Shown: positions 26,258 to 35,026 of the stretch, in pieces
How the letters are laid out: each line of letters starts with the position of its first letter
Position numbering within the stretch: the first letter of the stretch is position 1
Assembly (NCBI GenBank): GCA_000263395.1
Contig: AJXE01000001.1
Span: forward strand, 372,001-436,000
Direction: 5' to 3'
Source of the DNA: Stutzerimonas stutzeri TS44
GTDB lineage: Bacteria; Pseudomonadota; Gammaproteobacteria; Pseudomonadales; Pseudomonadaceae
DNA length: 64,000 nt
Translations under genes and position numbers: made by a program
Notes under the pieces: model-generated
What the model was told of the DNA's origin: nothing
Databases searched by the model: none
What the model saw: only the letters and a program-made list of their open reading frames with translations

Positions 26258-26296
26258 CAGCGGTGTTCTCCACAGCGCGCCGGACGGCGCAGGCCG

Positions 26297-27811
26297 TCAT
26301 TCTTCACGGGTCACCCGCAGCACTTCCTCGATGGTGGTCACACCTTCGCGCACCTTGCGCAGGCCGTCGTCACGGATGCTCGGGCCGAGCAGGCGCGCGT
26401 GCTGCAGCATGTCCTGCTCGCTGGCGCGGGTATGCACCATGCTGCGCAGCGCATCGTCGAACAGCACCAGCTCGTAGATGCCGGTGCGCCCGCGATAGCC
26501 GATGCCGCGGCAGTGCTCGCAGCCTTCGGCGTGGTACAGCGTCGGCGCCGCGTCCGGCGGCACGCCGAACAGCGCACATTCGGCGGCATCGGCCACGTAG
26601 GGGCGCTTGCAGTCGTGGCACAGCACCCGCACCAGGCGCTGGGCCAGCACGCCGAGCAGCGACGAGGAGATCAGGAACGGCTCGACGCCCATGTCGACCA
26701 GCCGCGTGACGGCGCCGATGGCGCTGTTGGTGTGCAGCGTGGAGAGCACCAGGTGGCCGGTGAGCGAGGCCTGCACCGCCATGTCGGCGGTTTCCTGGTC
26801 GCGGATCTCGCCGACCATCACCACGTCCGGGTCCTGGCGCAGGATGGCGCGCAGGCCGCGGGCGAAGGTCATGTCGACCTTGGTGTTGACCTGGGTCTGG
26901 CCGATGCCCTCGAGGTGGTATTCGATCGGGTCCTCGACGGTGAGGATGTTGCGCGTGCGGTCGTTGAGCGTGGTCAGCGCGGCGTACAGCGTGGTGGTCT
27001 TGCCCGAACCGGTGGGACCGGTGACGAGGATGATGCCGTGCGGCTTCTGCACCGCCTGCTCCAGCTGGCGGCGGTCCTGCTCGTTCATGCCCAGGTGGCG
27101 CAGGGTCAGGCGCCCGGCCTGCTTGTCGAGCAGACGCAGCACCACGCGCTCGCCGTTGGCCGAGGGCAGTGTGGAGACGCGAATGTCGACCTCGCGGCCG
27201 CCGACGCGCAGGGAAATGCGCCCGTCCTGCGGGATGCGCTTCTCGGCGATGTCCAGCCTGGCCATGACCTTGATCCGCGATACCAGCAGCGCCGCCAGCT
27301 CGCGCTTGGGCTGCACCACTTCGCGCAGGATGCCGTCGACGCGAAAGCGGATCACCAGACGCTTCTCGAAGGTTTCGATATGGATATCCGAAGCGTTCTC
27401 GGCAATCGCCTCGCCGAGGATGGCGTTGATCAGGCGGATGATCGGCGCGTCGTCCTCCTGCTCCAGCAGGTCCTCGGTTTCCTGAATCTGGTCGGCCAGG
27501 CTGGCCAGATCCAGATCGTTGCCCAGGCCCTCGACCATCAGCATCGTCGCCGAGGAATCGTGCTGGTAGGCGGCGCTCAGCGCCTGCTCGAATTCGGCCT
27601 GCGCCAGCCAGTGCAGCGCCAGCGGCGCGCCAACGAGACGCTGCGCCTCCTGCACGGCAGTCAGCGCCGCGTCTTCGCGCAGGCACAGGCTCGCCGCGCC
27701 GTCCTGCTCGCGCAGGAACACGCCGTGACGGCGGGCGAAGGCAAACGGCAGGCGGCGCTGGGCCGGTGCTTCCGGCAGCGCGGTTATCTCGTCCACATCG
27801 GCTTCGAACAT
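26297..27811 (-). CDS. gspE: Type II secretion ATPase GspE (XcpR)
   Basis: 504 residues. It has N1/N2 domains, Walker [11 protein letters not shown], the Asp and His boxes ([29 protein letters not shown]) and the tetracysteine zinc element CHDCKRPY ... CEHC. It powers the pseudopilus. I chose the start at 27809-27811 (MFEADVDE) because it gives the usual XcpR length; the longer upstream frame has no homologous text. It is the first gene of a nine-gene operon ending at gspM. No gspC/gspD lies upstream; pntAA does. Confidence 0.95.
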   Translation of the reverse strand: MFEADVDEITALPEAPAQRRLPFAFARRHGVFLREQDGAASLCLREDAALTAVQEAQRLVGAPLALHWLAQAEFEQALSAAYQHDSSATMLMVEGLGNDLDLASLADQIQETEDLLEQEDDAPIIRLINAILGEAIAENASDIHIETFEKRLVIRFRVDGILREVVQPKRELAALLVSRIKVMARLDIAEKRIPQDGRISLRVGGREVDIRVSTLPSANGERVVLRLLDKQAGRLTLRHLGMNEQDRRQLEQAVQKPHGIILVTGPTGSGKTTTLYAALTTLNDRTRNILTVEDPIEYHLEGIGQTQVNTKVDMTFARGLRAILRQDPDVVMVGEIRDQETADMAVQASLTGHLVLSTLHTNSAIGAVTRLVDMGVEPFLISSSLLGVLAQRLVRVLCHDCKRPYVADAAECALFGVPPDAAPTLYHAEGCEHCRGIGYRGRTGIYELVLFDDALRSMVHTRASEQDMLQHARLLGPSIRDDGLRKVREGVTTIEEVLRVTREE

Positions 27812-28357
27812 CGTGCAACTCCAGCAGGTTACGCAGCGGCATTTTGTCGCCACGCACGAAACGCTCCAGACAACGGGAACGACCAGAGCGCTTTGACTAC
27901 AGGAATCGAACGACATTTCAACCGCTGTATCGCTGCATCAACACTAGCAGGTAGTTTTCAACAGCCTGCCGGACCACCGGCACCAAGGTCGCAGTCGGCC
28001 GGCACCGCCGGGGAATACCGTGGTCGTGGCGGGTCATTCATGATCCGCAGGTTTTTTTCGCAGGCACCGCACTTTTAACCGAAGCGCTCCCCTAAGCTGC
28101 GCGGGTTGGCGCGACTCTGTGCGAACCTTGAGTCGGCTTGCGACCGGTGCGTCAGCGGCGATCTGGCCGATTGAAACAGTTGTTCGATTTTTTCCGTGCT
28201 TGCAGAATGCCGCGCCGGATCGGTTGTTTAGCGCAGTCGCCGAGGTAGCTTCACCGTTGCAAAACCCGTTCGCCAGAGTAGCGACCGGGAGATAAAAAAT
28301 TCGTCGGAGCAGCGGCTCACCGCGCTCCGGCCAAGATCACGCAGGAGAACAACAAAA
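27812..28357. other. Divergent intergenic region gspE/pntAA
   Basis: 546 bp without a credible gene. It must hold both the gspE promoter and the pntAA promoter and 5' leader. It contains a partial copy of the MITE terminus at 27948-27968. A good Shine-Dalgarno (CAGGAG) sits 10 nt before pntAA. In P. aeruginosa gspC/gspD (xcpP/xcpQ) occupy the divergent side of xcpR; here that space is missing. No clear quorum-sensing (las/rhl) box could be made out by eye. Confidence 0.5.
27948..27968 (-). repeat. Solo MITE terminus
   Basis: CAGGTAGTTTTCAACAGCCTG is the reverse complement of the left end of the element at 33687-33881 with a single T missing (21 of 22 positions). No second end lies within a few hundred bases, so it is a fragment or excision relic. 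It sits in the gspE/pntAA intergenic space where gspC/gspD might be expected. Confidence 0.5.
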
Positions 28358-29479
28358 ATGCACATCGGTGTTCCACTCGAAACCCATGTCGGGGAGACGC
28401 GCGTCGCCGCGACTCCGGAAACCGTCAAGAAACTAATCGGCCAAGGGCACCGGGTGACGCTGCAAAGCGGCGCCGGGTTGCTTTCCAGCGTGCCGGACAG
28501 CGCCTATGAAGCGGTCGGCGCGACCATCGGCGATGCCGCCGCGGCGTTCGCCGCCGAGCTGGTGCTGAAGGTCAATGCGCCGGATGAAGCCGAACTGGCG
28601 CAGATGCAGTCGGGCAGCGTGCTGCTGGGCATGCTCAACCCGTTCGACAATGCCTGCATCGCGCGCATGGCCGAACGCGGCATCACCGCGTTCGCGCTGG
28701 AAGCCGCGCCGCGCACCTCGCGCGCGCAGAGCCTGGACGTGCTGTCGTCGCAAGCCAACATCGCCGGCTACAAGGCGGTGCTGCTCGGCGCGCATCACTA
28801 CCCGCGCTTCATGCCGATGCTGATGACCGCCGCCGGTACGGTGAAGGCCGCACGCGTGCTGATCCTCGGTGCCGGTGTCGCCGGCCTGCAGGCTATCGCC
28901 ACGGCCAAGCGCCTGGGCGCGGTGGTCGAAGCCTCGGACGTGCGTCCGGCGGTGAAGGAGCAGATCGAATCGCTCGGCGCCAAGTTCGTCGACGTGCCGC
29001 TGGAGACCGACGAGGAGCGCGAATGCGCCGAAGGTGTCGGCGGCTATGCGCGGCCGATGCCGGCCTCGTGGATGGCGCGTCAGGCGCAGGCGGTGCACGA
29101 GCGCGCGCTGCAGTCGGACATCGTCATCACCACCGCGCTGATCCCGGGCCGCAAGGCGCCGACGCTGCTGCAGGAAGCCACCGTCGAGCAGATGAAGCCC
29201 GGCTCGGTGATCGTCGACCTGGCAGCCGGCCACGGCGGCAACTGCCCGCTGACCGAGATCGATCAGGTGGTGGTGCGCCACGGTGTGACCATCGTCGGCC
29301 ACGCCAACCTGGCGACGCTGGTGCCGGCCGACGCCTCGGCGCTGTACGCGCGCAACCTGCTGGATTTCCTCAAGCTGGTCATCGACAAGGACGGCCAGTT
29401 CCAGCTCAACCTCGAAGACGACATCGTCGCCGCGTGCCTGATGTGCCGCGACGGCCAGGTCGTGCGGACCAACGGTTAA
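28358..29479 (+). CDS. pntAA: NAD(P) transhydrogenase subunit alpha part 1
   Basis: 373 residues, the soluble NAD(H)-binding domain I. The start [20 protein letters not shown] and the nucleotide motif [20 protein letters not shown] are typical. With the next two genes it forms the proton-pumping transhydrogenase that makes NADPH from NADH. The alpha subunit is split in two genes, the usual pseudomonad form. The RBS AGGAG is 10 nt upstream; the next gene starts 13 nt downstream. Confidence 0.96.
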   Translation: MHIGVPLETHVGETRVAATPETVKKLIGQGHRVTLQSGAGLLSSVPDSAYEAVGATIGDAAAAFAAELVLKVNAPDEAELAQMQSGSVLLGMLNPFDNACIARMAERGITAFALEAAPRTSRAQSLDVLSSQANIAGYKAVLLGAHHYPRFMPMLMTAAGTVKAARVLILGAGVAGLQAIATAKRLGAVVEASDVRPAVKEQIESLGAKFVDVPLETDEERECAEGVGGYARPMPASWMARQAQAVHERALQSDIVITTALIPGRKAPTLLQEATVEQMKPGSVIVDLAAGHGGNCPLTEIDQVVVRHGVTIVGHANLATLVPADASALYARNLLDFLKLVIDKDGQFQLNLEDDIVAACLMCRDGQVVRTNG

Positions 29480-29492
29480 GGGAGACGCGAAC

Positions 29493-29810
29493 ATGGATCT
29501 GATTTCCGACGGCATCTACAACCTGATCATCTTCGTGCTGGCGATCTACGTCGGCTACCACGTGGTCTGGAACGTCACCCCGGCCCTGCACACACCGCTG
29601 ATGGCAGTTACCAACGCGATCTCGGCGATCGTCATCGTCGGCGCCATGCTGGCCGCCGCGCTCACCGTCACCCCGCTGGGCAAGGCGATGGGTACCCTGG
29701 CCGTGGCGCTGGCCGCGGTCAACGTCTTCGGTGGCTTCCTGGTCACCCGACGCATGCTGGAAATGTTCAAGAAGAAGGACCGCAGCGCGGCCAAGGCAGA
29801 GGGCAAGTAA
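29493..29810 (+). CDS. pntAB: NAD(P) transhydrogenase subunit alpha part 2
   Basis: 105 residues with three to four membrane helices ([20 protein letters not shown], then [17 protein letters not shown], then [20 protein letters not shown]). It is the membrane part of the alpha subunit (PntAb), joining PntB in the proton channel. It is 3 nt before pntB. Confidence 0.95.
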   Translation: MDLISDGIYNLIIFVLAIYVGYHVVWNVTPALHTPLMAVTNAISAIVIVGAMLAAALTVTPLGKAMGTLAVALAAVNVFGGFLVTRRMLEMFKKKDRSAAKAEGK

Positions 29811-29813
29811 GCC

Positions 29814-31250
29814 ATGAGCATGAACCTCATCACCGTTCTCTACCTCATCGCCTCGGTGTGCTTCATCCAGGCACTGAAGGGCCTGTCCCACCCGACCACC
29901 TCACGCCGCGGCAACCTGTTCGGCATGATCGGCATGGGCCTCGCGGTACTGACCACGGTCGGCCTGATCTTCAAGCTCGGCAGCGAGCTGGCCACCGCCG
30001 GCATCGGCTACGTGATCGTCGGCCTGCTGATCGGCGGTACCGCCGGTTCGATCATGGCCAAGCGCGTCGAGATGACCAAGATGCCCGAGCTGGTCGCCTT
30101 CATGCACAGCATGATCGGCCTGGCCGCGGTGTTCATCGCCATTGCCGCCGTCGTTGAGCCGCAGTCGCTGGGCATCGTTGCGCAGCTGGGTGACGCGATT
30201 CCGGCCGGTAACCGCCTGGAGCTGTTCCTCGGCGCGGCCATCGGTGCCATCACCTTCTCCGGTTCGGTGATCGCCTTCGGCAAGCTGTCGGGCAAGTACA
30301 AGTTCCGCCTGTTCCAGGGCGCCCCGGTGGTGTTCAAGGGCCAGCACATGGTCAACCTGGCCGTCGGCCTGGCGATCGTCGGTCTGGGCCTGGTCTACAC
30401 CTTCACCGGCAACCTGAGCGCGTTCGCCATCTTGGTGGCACTGGCGTTCGTCATCGGCGTGCTGATCATCATCCCCATCGGCGGTGCGGACATGCCGGTG
30501 GTGGTGTCGATGCTCAACAGCTACTCGGGCTGGGCGGCCGCCGGTATCGGCTTCTCGCTGAACAACTCGATGCTGATCATCGCCGGCTCGCTGGTGGGCT
30601 CGAGCGGCGCGATCCTCTCGTACATCATGTGCAAGGCGATGAACCGCTCGTTCTTCAACGTGATCCTCGGCGGCTTCGGTGCCGATGCCGACGCCGGTCC
30701 GGCTGCTGGCAGCCAGGAGCAGCGGCCGGTGAAATCCGGTTCCAGCGATGACGCGGCGTTCCTGCTGACCAATGCCGACACCGTGATCATCGTCCCCGGC
30801 TACGGCCTGGCGGTGGCCCGCGCGCAGCACGCGCTGATGGAACTGGCCGAGAAGCTGACCCACCGTGGCGTGACCGTGAAATACGCGATCCACCCGGTCG
30901 CCGGCCGTATGCCCGGGCACATGAACGTGCTGCTGGCCGAGGCCGAGGTGCCGTACGAGCAGGTGTTCGAGATGGAGGACATCAACTCCGAGTTCGGCCA
31001 GGCCGACGTGGTGCTGGTGCTCGGTGCCAACGACGTGGTCAACCCGGCGGCGAAGAACGATCCGAAGTCGCCGATCGCCGGCATGCCGATCCTCGAGGCC
31101 TACAAGGCCAAGACGGTCATCGTCAACAAGCGCTCCATGGCCAGCGGCTATGCGGGCCTGGACAACGAGCTGTTCTACATGGACAAGACCATGATGGTCT
31201 TCGGCGATGCCAAGAAGGTCGTCGAGGACATGGTCAAGGCCGTCGAATAA
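29814..31250 (+). CDS. pntB: NAD(P) transhydrogenase subunit beta
   Basis: 478 residues. Residues 1-270 hold about nine membrane helices (GMIGMGLAVLTTVGLIF, SNAVIGLAAVF-like). Residues 300-478 form the NADP(H) domain III with VIIVPGYGLAVARAQHALME, HPVAGRMPGHMNVLLAEA and SMASGYAGLDNELFY. It completes the pnt operon and is followed by an intrinsic terminator. Confidence 0.96.
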   Translation: MSMNLITVLYLIASVCFIQALKGLSHPTTSRRGNLFGMIGMGLAVLTTVGLIFKLGSELATAGIGYVIVGLLIGGTAGSIMAKRVEMTKMPELVAFMHSMIGLAAVFIAIAAVVEPQSLGIVAQLGDAIPAGNRLELFLGAAIGAITFSGSVIAFGKLSGKYKFRLFQGAPVVFKGQHMVNLAVGLAIVGLGLVYTFTGNLSAFAILVALAFVIGVLIIIPIGGADMPVVVSMLNSYSGWAAAGIGFSLNNSMLIIAGSLVGSSGAILSYIMCKAMNRSFFNVILGGFGADADAGPAAGSQEQRPVKSGSSDDAAFLLTNADTVIIVPGYGLAVARAQHALMELAEKLTHRGVTVKYAIHPVAGRMPGHMNVLLAEAEVPYEQVFEMEDINSEFGQADVVLVLGANDVVNPAAKNDPKSPIAGMPILEAYKAKTVIVNKRSMASGYAGLDNELFYMDKTMMVFGDAKKVVEDMVKAVE

Positions 31251-31270
31251 GCGCCGCGTCCGCCCCACAG

Positions 31271-31305
31271 ACCCCTCCCGGCGTTGCCGCGAGGGGTTTT
31301 CTTTT
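31271..31305 (+). terminator. Intrinsic terminator after pntB
   Basis: A CCCCTC/GAGGGG stem with a 13-nt GC-rich loop, followed by TTTTCTTTT, placed 21 nt after the pntB stop. It also separates pntB from the converging lysR gene. Confidence 0.8.
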
Positions 31306-31311
31306 GCCCAT

Positions 31312-32199
31312 TCAGGCTTCGCCGAGGAACACCTTGAACGCCTGCCACAGCGGGCTGCGGTAGCGCTGCGGGTGCCAGACCAGCGAGAAGCTGCGGTTCA
31401 GCGGCAGGTCGCTGGCCAGCGCCACCAGCTCGCCACGGGCGAGCTCCTCGGCGACGCACAGCTGCGACAGGCAGCCCAGGCCGAGCCCCGCGCGCACCGC
31501 CTGCTTGATCGCCTCGTGCTGGTTCAGCGCCATGCGCACCTGCAGCCGCGGCACGCGCAGGCGCGCCGCCGCCTCGAACACCGCACGCGAGCCGGAGCCC
31601 GGCTCACGCAGGATCCACGCCTCGCCGGCGAGATCCTCGTCGCTCAGCCGACCGCCCGCCGCCAGCCGGTGCTGCGGCGCGCAGACGACCAGCATGCGGT
31701 CTTCGCGCCAGACCTCGGCACTCAGCCGCGGCTCGTCGCAGGGTCCTTCGATCAGGCCGAGATCGGCTTCCAGATGCAGCAGGTCGGCGATGACCTCGCC
31801 GGTGTTGCGCAGCCGGGTGGTCACCACCGCGCCGGGATAGCGCTCGGTGAAGCGCCCGACCAGCGAGGGCACCAGGTGCGTGCCGATGGTCGCGCTGGTC
31901 ACCAGACTCAGCTCGCCGTGCAGCGCGCCGTCCGGTTCGCGGGCCGCCTCGACGAAGGCCTCCAGCTCATCCAGCAGCCGCTCGGCACGCGGCAGCAGGC
32001 GGCGCCCGGCCTCGCTGAGCTGCAGGCGCTTGCCGAAACGGTCGAACAGCGGCACCTCCAGGCGCCGCTCCAGCTCGGCCAGCGAGCCACTGCAGGCCGA
32101 TTGCGACAGGCTGAGCCGTTCCGCCGCGGCGGCCAGGCTGCCGGCACGGGCGACGGCGACGAAGACCTGCAACTGACGAAAGCTGATGGCGGGGTGCAT
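31312..32199 (-). CDS. LysR family regulator, YeiE-like
   Basis: 295 residues. The winged helix has SFRQLQVFVAVARAGSLAAA and LSLSQSACSGSLAELERRL; the sensor domain follows (SATIGTHLVPSLVGRF). It is transcribed divergently from a YeiH-type membrane protein 95 nt away, the same arrangement as yeiE/yeiH in enterics, and likely controls it. A palindrome GTTATA-N4-TATAAC in the shared space is a candidate operator. The signal is unknown. Confidence 0.88.
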   Translation of the reverse strand: MHPAISFRQLQVFVAVARAGSLAAAAERLSLSQSACSGSLAELERRLEVPLFDRFGKRLQLSEAGRRLLPRAERLLDELEAFVEAAREPDGALHGELSLVTSATIGTHLVPSLVGRFTERYPGAVVTTRLRNTGEVIADLLHLEADLGLIEGPCDEPRLSAEVWREDRMLVVCAPQHRLAAGGRLSDEDLAGEAWILREPGSGSRAVFEAAARLRVPRLQVRMALNQHEAIKQAVRAGLGLGCLSQLCVAEELARGELVALASDLPLNRSFSLVWHPQRYRSPLWQAFKVFLGEA

Positions 32200-32216
32200 G
32201 TCGGTTTTTCCGTTGA

Positions 32217-32232
32217 GTTATATCGTTATAAC
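32217..32232. promoter_or_regulatory. Candidate LysR operator
   Basis: The perfect 6+6 inverted repeat GTTATA-TCGT-TATAAC lies between the divergent lysR and yeiH-type genes, 18 nt before the lysR start and 63 nt before yeiH. LysR sites usually have dyads of this kind. The half-site looks like a Zur half-site, but the 4-nt spacer is wrong for Zur. Confidence 0.4.
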
Positions 32233-32294
32233 CATTTTTACAGTGCTCTACCTTGCCCCTAGCCTGTGCGAACCACAAGCAGGAGCAAGCAACC

Positions 32295-33284
32295 ATGTGG
32301 CAAGGCCTCATCCTCTGCGCGGCGCTGACCGGCGCCGGTTACGCCCTGATCCAGCTGCCCGGCGTGCACGACCTGGGCATCAGCCCGCTGGTCTGCGCCC
32401 TGCTGCTCGGCTTCGTCATCGGCAACCTGCCCGGCGGCACGGCGCTGGCCACCCGCGCGCGTCCGGGCCTGCAGTTCTCCACCCGCTGGCTGCTGCGCGG
32501 CGGCATCGTGCTGTTCGGCCTGTCGCTGACCTGGCAGCAGATCGCCGCGCTGGGACCACGCGTGCTGCTGCTCGACACCCTGGTGGTCGCGGCGGTGCTG
32601 CTGATCGGCTACCAGGTCGGCACCCGCCTGCTCGGGCTCGATCGCGAAATCGCCCTGCTGACCTGCGCCGGCAGCGCGATCTGCGGCGCCGCCGCCGTGC
32701 TGGCCACCGAGACGACCATCCGGGCGCGGCCCGCCTCGACCGCGATGGCGGTGGCCACGGTGGTGCTGTTCGGCAGCCTGGCGATGCTGGTCTATCCCCT
32801 GCTCTACCCGCTGACCGGGCTGGATGAGGGGCTGTTCGGCATCTACATCGGCGCCACCGTGCACGAGGTCGCGCAGGTCGTCGCGGCAGGCGATGCGGTC
32901 GGCCCGGCGGCGCTCGATACGGCGGTGATCGTCAAGCTGCTGCGGGTGATGCTGCTGGTGCCCTTCCTGCTGATCGTGGATCGCTGGTGGGCCAGCCGCG
33001 GCGCCAGCGAGGCCCCCGGCCGCCTGACGATCCCCTGGTTCGCCGTGGGTTTCCTGGGCATGGTGCTGTTCAACAGCCTGATCCGGCTGCCAGCGGCCTT
33101 GCACAGCGCGCTCATCCTCGCCGGGCAACTGGGCATGACCATGGCCATGGCCGCGCTGGGCTACGAGACCCGCCTGGCGCGCCTGGCCGACCTGGGGGTG
33201 CGGCCGTTCCTGCTGGCCCTGGGCCTGTTCGTCCTGCTGAGCGGCGGCGGCCTGCTCACGGTGAGCGCGCTGCTCGGCGCCTGA
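32295..33284 (+). CDS. yeiH: YeiH/UPF0324 family membrane protein (putative sulfate/anion exporter)
   Basis: 329 residues, about ten membrane spans, with the family blocks SICGAAAVLATE-like (SAICGAAAVLA), GIYIGATVHEVAQVVAAG and WFAVGFLGMVLFNSL. The family is annotated as putative sulfate exporters, without firm biochemical proof. ATG 32295 is preferred over an upstream ATG because AGGAGC lies 9 nt before it and the product then starts in the first helix. Confidence 0.85.
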   Translation: MWQGLILCAALTGAGYALIQLPGVHDLGISPLVCALLLGFVIGNLPGGTALATRARPGLQFSTRWLLRGGIVLFGLSLTWQQIAALGPRVLLLDTLVVAAVLLIGYQVGTRLLGLDREIALLTCAGSAICGAAAVLATETTIRARPASTAMAVATVVLFGSLAMLVYPLLYPLTGLDEGLFGIYIGATVHEVAQVVAAGDAVGPAALDTAVIVKLLRVMLLVPFLLIVDRWWASRGASEAPGRLTIPWFAVGFLGMVLFNSLIRLPAALHSALILAGQLGMTMAMAALGYETRLARLADLGVRPFLLALGLFVLLSGGGLLTVSALLGA

Positions 33285-33446
33285 TCGGCGCGAACAGTTG
33301 GCGCCGCCGCGAGCCATACAGTTGCCCGGCCGAGCACACCTGTACCGCTACCATCGGCCGCCCCTGTGGCTGTTGCGCCGGCCCCGCCGACGCCACCCTG
33401 TACGCTCCGCAACATACCCCCGCCACGCGCGGGAAGGAGCGCCCTC

Positions 33447-33647
33447 ATGCAACGCACCCTGCCTCGTCTGCGCACCGCGGGCCCGGCGCGCGAGCGCCTG
33501 CATGAGCTGCTCGCCCTGCTGCGACTCTGGCAGCAACGCGCGCGTAGCCGCCGTCAGCTGGCACAGCTGGACGCGCGACTGCTGGCGGATACCGGCATCA
33601 GCCCCAGCGAACGCCAGGAGGAGTTGCGCCGGCCGTTCTGGCGCTGA
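33447..33647 (+). CDS. DUF1127 small protein
   Basis: 66 residues, Arg-rich, with the DUF1127 signature LLRLWQQRARSRRQLAQLDA and LLADTGISPSERQEELRRPFWR. A strong RBS (GGAAGGAGC) precedes ATG 33447. DUF1127 peptides are widespread in proteobacteria; some bind RNA and affect phosphate or carbon metabolism. The role of this one is unknown. Confidence 0.85.
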   Translation: MQRTLPRLRTAGPARERLHELLALLRLWQQRARSRRQLAQLDARLLADTGISPSERQEELRRPFWR

Positions 33648-33686
33648 CGGCACGATCCGCTGTGCAGGCCGCATCCGGGTGCCTGC

Positions 33687-33881
33687 CAGGCTGTTGAAAA
33701 ACTACCTGATAGCCATTGCGGCGCCCAAAACAGGCTCAAGATGCCCATTTACAGCGCGTAGACTGCGCTTTTTCGCCTGTTTGACTCGTTGCACTCGCCC
33801 TTCGGGCCAGCCTTCGGCTGTTACTTCCGTTGGTCGTTGCGCCTTGCACTGGCCGCCTCGCCTACGTTTTGCAACAGCCTG
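33687..33881. mobile_element. 195-bp MITE-like element with terminal inverted repeats
   Basis: The left end reads CAGGCTGTTGAAAAACTA and the right end, reverse-complemented, CAGGCTGTTGCAAAACGTA; 15 of the first 16 bases match. It is non-coding with no transposase and lies between DUF1127 and the first DUF2388 gene. A third, solo copy of the end lies at 27948-27968, so the sequence is repeated in this genome. I cannot see a clean target duplication. The size and termini suggest a miniature element mobilised in trans. Confidence 0.65.
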
Positions 33882-33959
33882 ATATGCTGCGCCCTGCCGG
33901 CCGCGGGGCGGAACATGCCGCAAGCGGTACGGTCTAGAGTGCACATCTGGAGACTTGCC

Positions 33960-34277
33960 ATGCACCGCTACCTGCTTCCCTTCTGCGCCGCCGGCCTGCT
34001 GCTGGCCGGCAGCGCCTCGGCCGCCAGCTTCACCGGCACCACCGACATGGTGGTCGGCGGTCTGATCAACACCGTCGATGCGACCTCCGACCTGACCTCC
34101 TCGCTGCGCGACGACAAACTCGTGCTCGACGCCCGCGACGATGCGGCGCGCTTCGTCGCCAGCCAGGGTGAGCTGCGCGGTGCGCATCTGGAGGCCGCGC
34201 TGCTGCACATCCGCGAGCAGCAGCCGCAACTGGGTGCCAGCGACCTGCAACTGGCCGAGGCGATCCTCGCGCTGTGA
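33960..34277 (+). CDS. DUF2388 secreted protein (paralogue 1)
   Basis: 105 residues: signal peptide (FCAAGLLLAGSASA, cut before ASF) and a mature part of about 80 residues with the DUF2388 text LRDDKLVLDARDDAARFVAS, GELRGAHLEAALLHIRE and DLQLAEAILAL. The family is small, periplasmic or secreted, and common in Pseudomonas; its function is unknown. It is the first of three tandem paralogues. Confidence 0.85.
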   Translation: MHRYLLPFCAAGLLLAGSASAASFTGTTDMVVGGLINTVDATSDLTSSLRDDKLVLDARDDAARFVASQGELRGAHLEAALLHIREQQPQLGASDLQLAEAILAL

Positions 34278-34281
34278 GGCG

Positions 34282-34338
34282 AAAACGGCGGGCGCTGGCC
34301 CTGACGCCGGCGTTTCGCTAGCCTTGGCGCCGTTTTTT
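34282..34338 (+). terminator. Possible attenuating hairpin between DUF2388 paralogues
   Basis: AAAACGGCG at 34282-34290 pairs with CGCCGTTTT at 34328-34336, which continues into a run of six T. The inner loop is long (37 nt) and itself contains the palindrome ACGCCGGCGT. It is placed just after the first DUF2388 stop, so it may separate expression of copy 1 from copies 2 and 3. Confidence 0.4.
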
Positions 34339-34353
34339 GCTGCCAGGGTTCCC

Positions 34354-34650
34354 ATGCGTCCGCTTCACTTCGTATTCGCCATCGCCTGCTGCGCCACCGG
34401 CCCCGCGCTGGCACTGGACACCACCATCGCCAGCGTCGCGAAGACCACCTTCGTCGCCAGCCAGCTGACCAGCGCACCGTTCGACAACAAGCTGGTCGCC
34501 GCCGCCCGCGACGATGCCGCCAGCTTCGTCGGCAGCGCCGGGCAGCTCCGCAGCGCGCGCTTGGAAGCTGCGCTGCACTGGCTGCGCGAGCAGCACCCCG
34601 GCCTGACCGCCAGCGACCTGCAGCTCGCCGAGGCCATCCTCGTTCAATGA
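34354..34650 (+). CDS. DUF2388 secreted protein (paralogue 2)
   Basis: 98 residues, signal peptide MRPLHFVFAIACCATGPALA then LDTT. It has the same core as its neighbours: DNKLVAAARDDAASFVGSAG, LRSARLEAALHWLRE and SDLQLAEAIL. The LALD junction fits signal peptidase I cleavage. Function unknown. Confidence 0.85.
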   Translation: MRPLHFVFAIACCATGPALALDTTIASVAKTTFVASQLTSAPFDNKLVAAARDDAASFVGSAGQLRSARLEAALHWLREQHPGLTASDLQLAEAILVQ

Positions 34651-34705
34651 TCCGGCGCCCGATGCCGCGTCGCGCATCGCCCGCCTCAGCCGTGAGAATC
34701 GCACC

Positions 34706-35026
34706 ATGCCCAGACTGTCGATTGCCCTTCCCCTCGCCCTGGCGCTGTGCGCCGGCGCCGCCCAGGCCCAGACCCTGGTGGCGACCAGCAACATCGTGGT
34801 GCGCGCGCTGGACCGCAGCCTCGACTTCACCTCCGACACCACCACCTCGATCCGCGACATGAAGGTCGTGGTCGCCGCCCGCGACGAGGCCGCCAGCTTC
34901 GTCGCCAGCGCCGGCGAAATCCGCGGCGCGCGCCTGGACGCTGCGCTCGGCTCGCTGCGCAGCGAATTCCCGACGGCCCGCGACGCCAGCGATCTGGCCC
35001 TGGCCGAAGCCATCCTCGCCCTGTGA
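34706..35026 (+). CDS. DUF2388 secreted protein (paralogue 3)
   Basis: 106 residues, signal peptide MPRLSIALPLALALCAGAAQ-A, mature core RDMKVVVAARDEAASFVASA, EIRGARLDAALGSLR and SDLALAEAILAL. Its stop (TGA 35024-35026) overlaps the GTG start of the next, much larger gene, so the two are translationally coupled. This is the strongest hint that DUF2388 proteins work with the DUF4105 protein. Confidence 0.85.
   Translation: MPRLSIALPLALALCAGAAQAQTLVATSNIVVRALDRSLDFTSDTTTSIRDMKVVVAARDEAASFVASAGEIRGARLDAALGSLRSEFPTARDASDLALAEAILAL

Noticed and set aside
27930..27975. las/rhl quorum-sensing box upstream of gspE
   Set aside because: CTAGCAGGTAGTTTTC only partly resembles a lux box, and the same bases are explained by the MITE terminus.
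32217..32232. Zur box at the lysR/yeiH intergenic palindrome
   Set aside because: Half-sites are Zur-like but the spacer is 4 nt, not the short spacing of Zur sites, and the neighbouring genes are not zinc genes.
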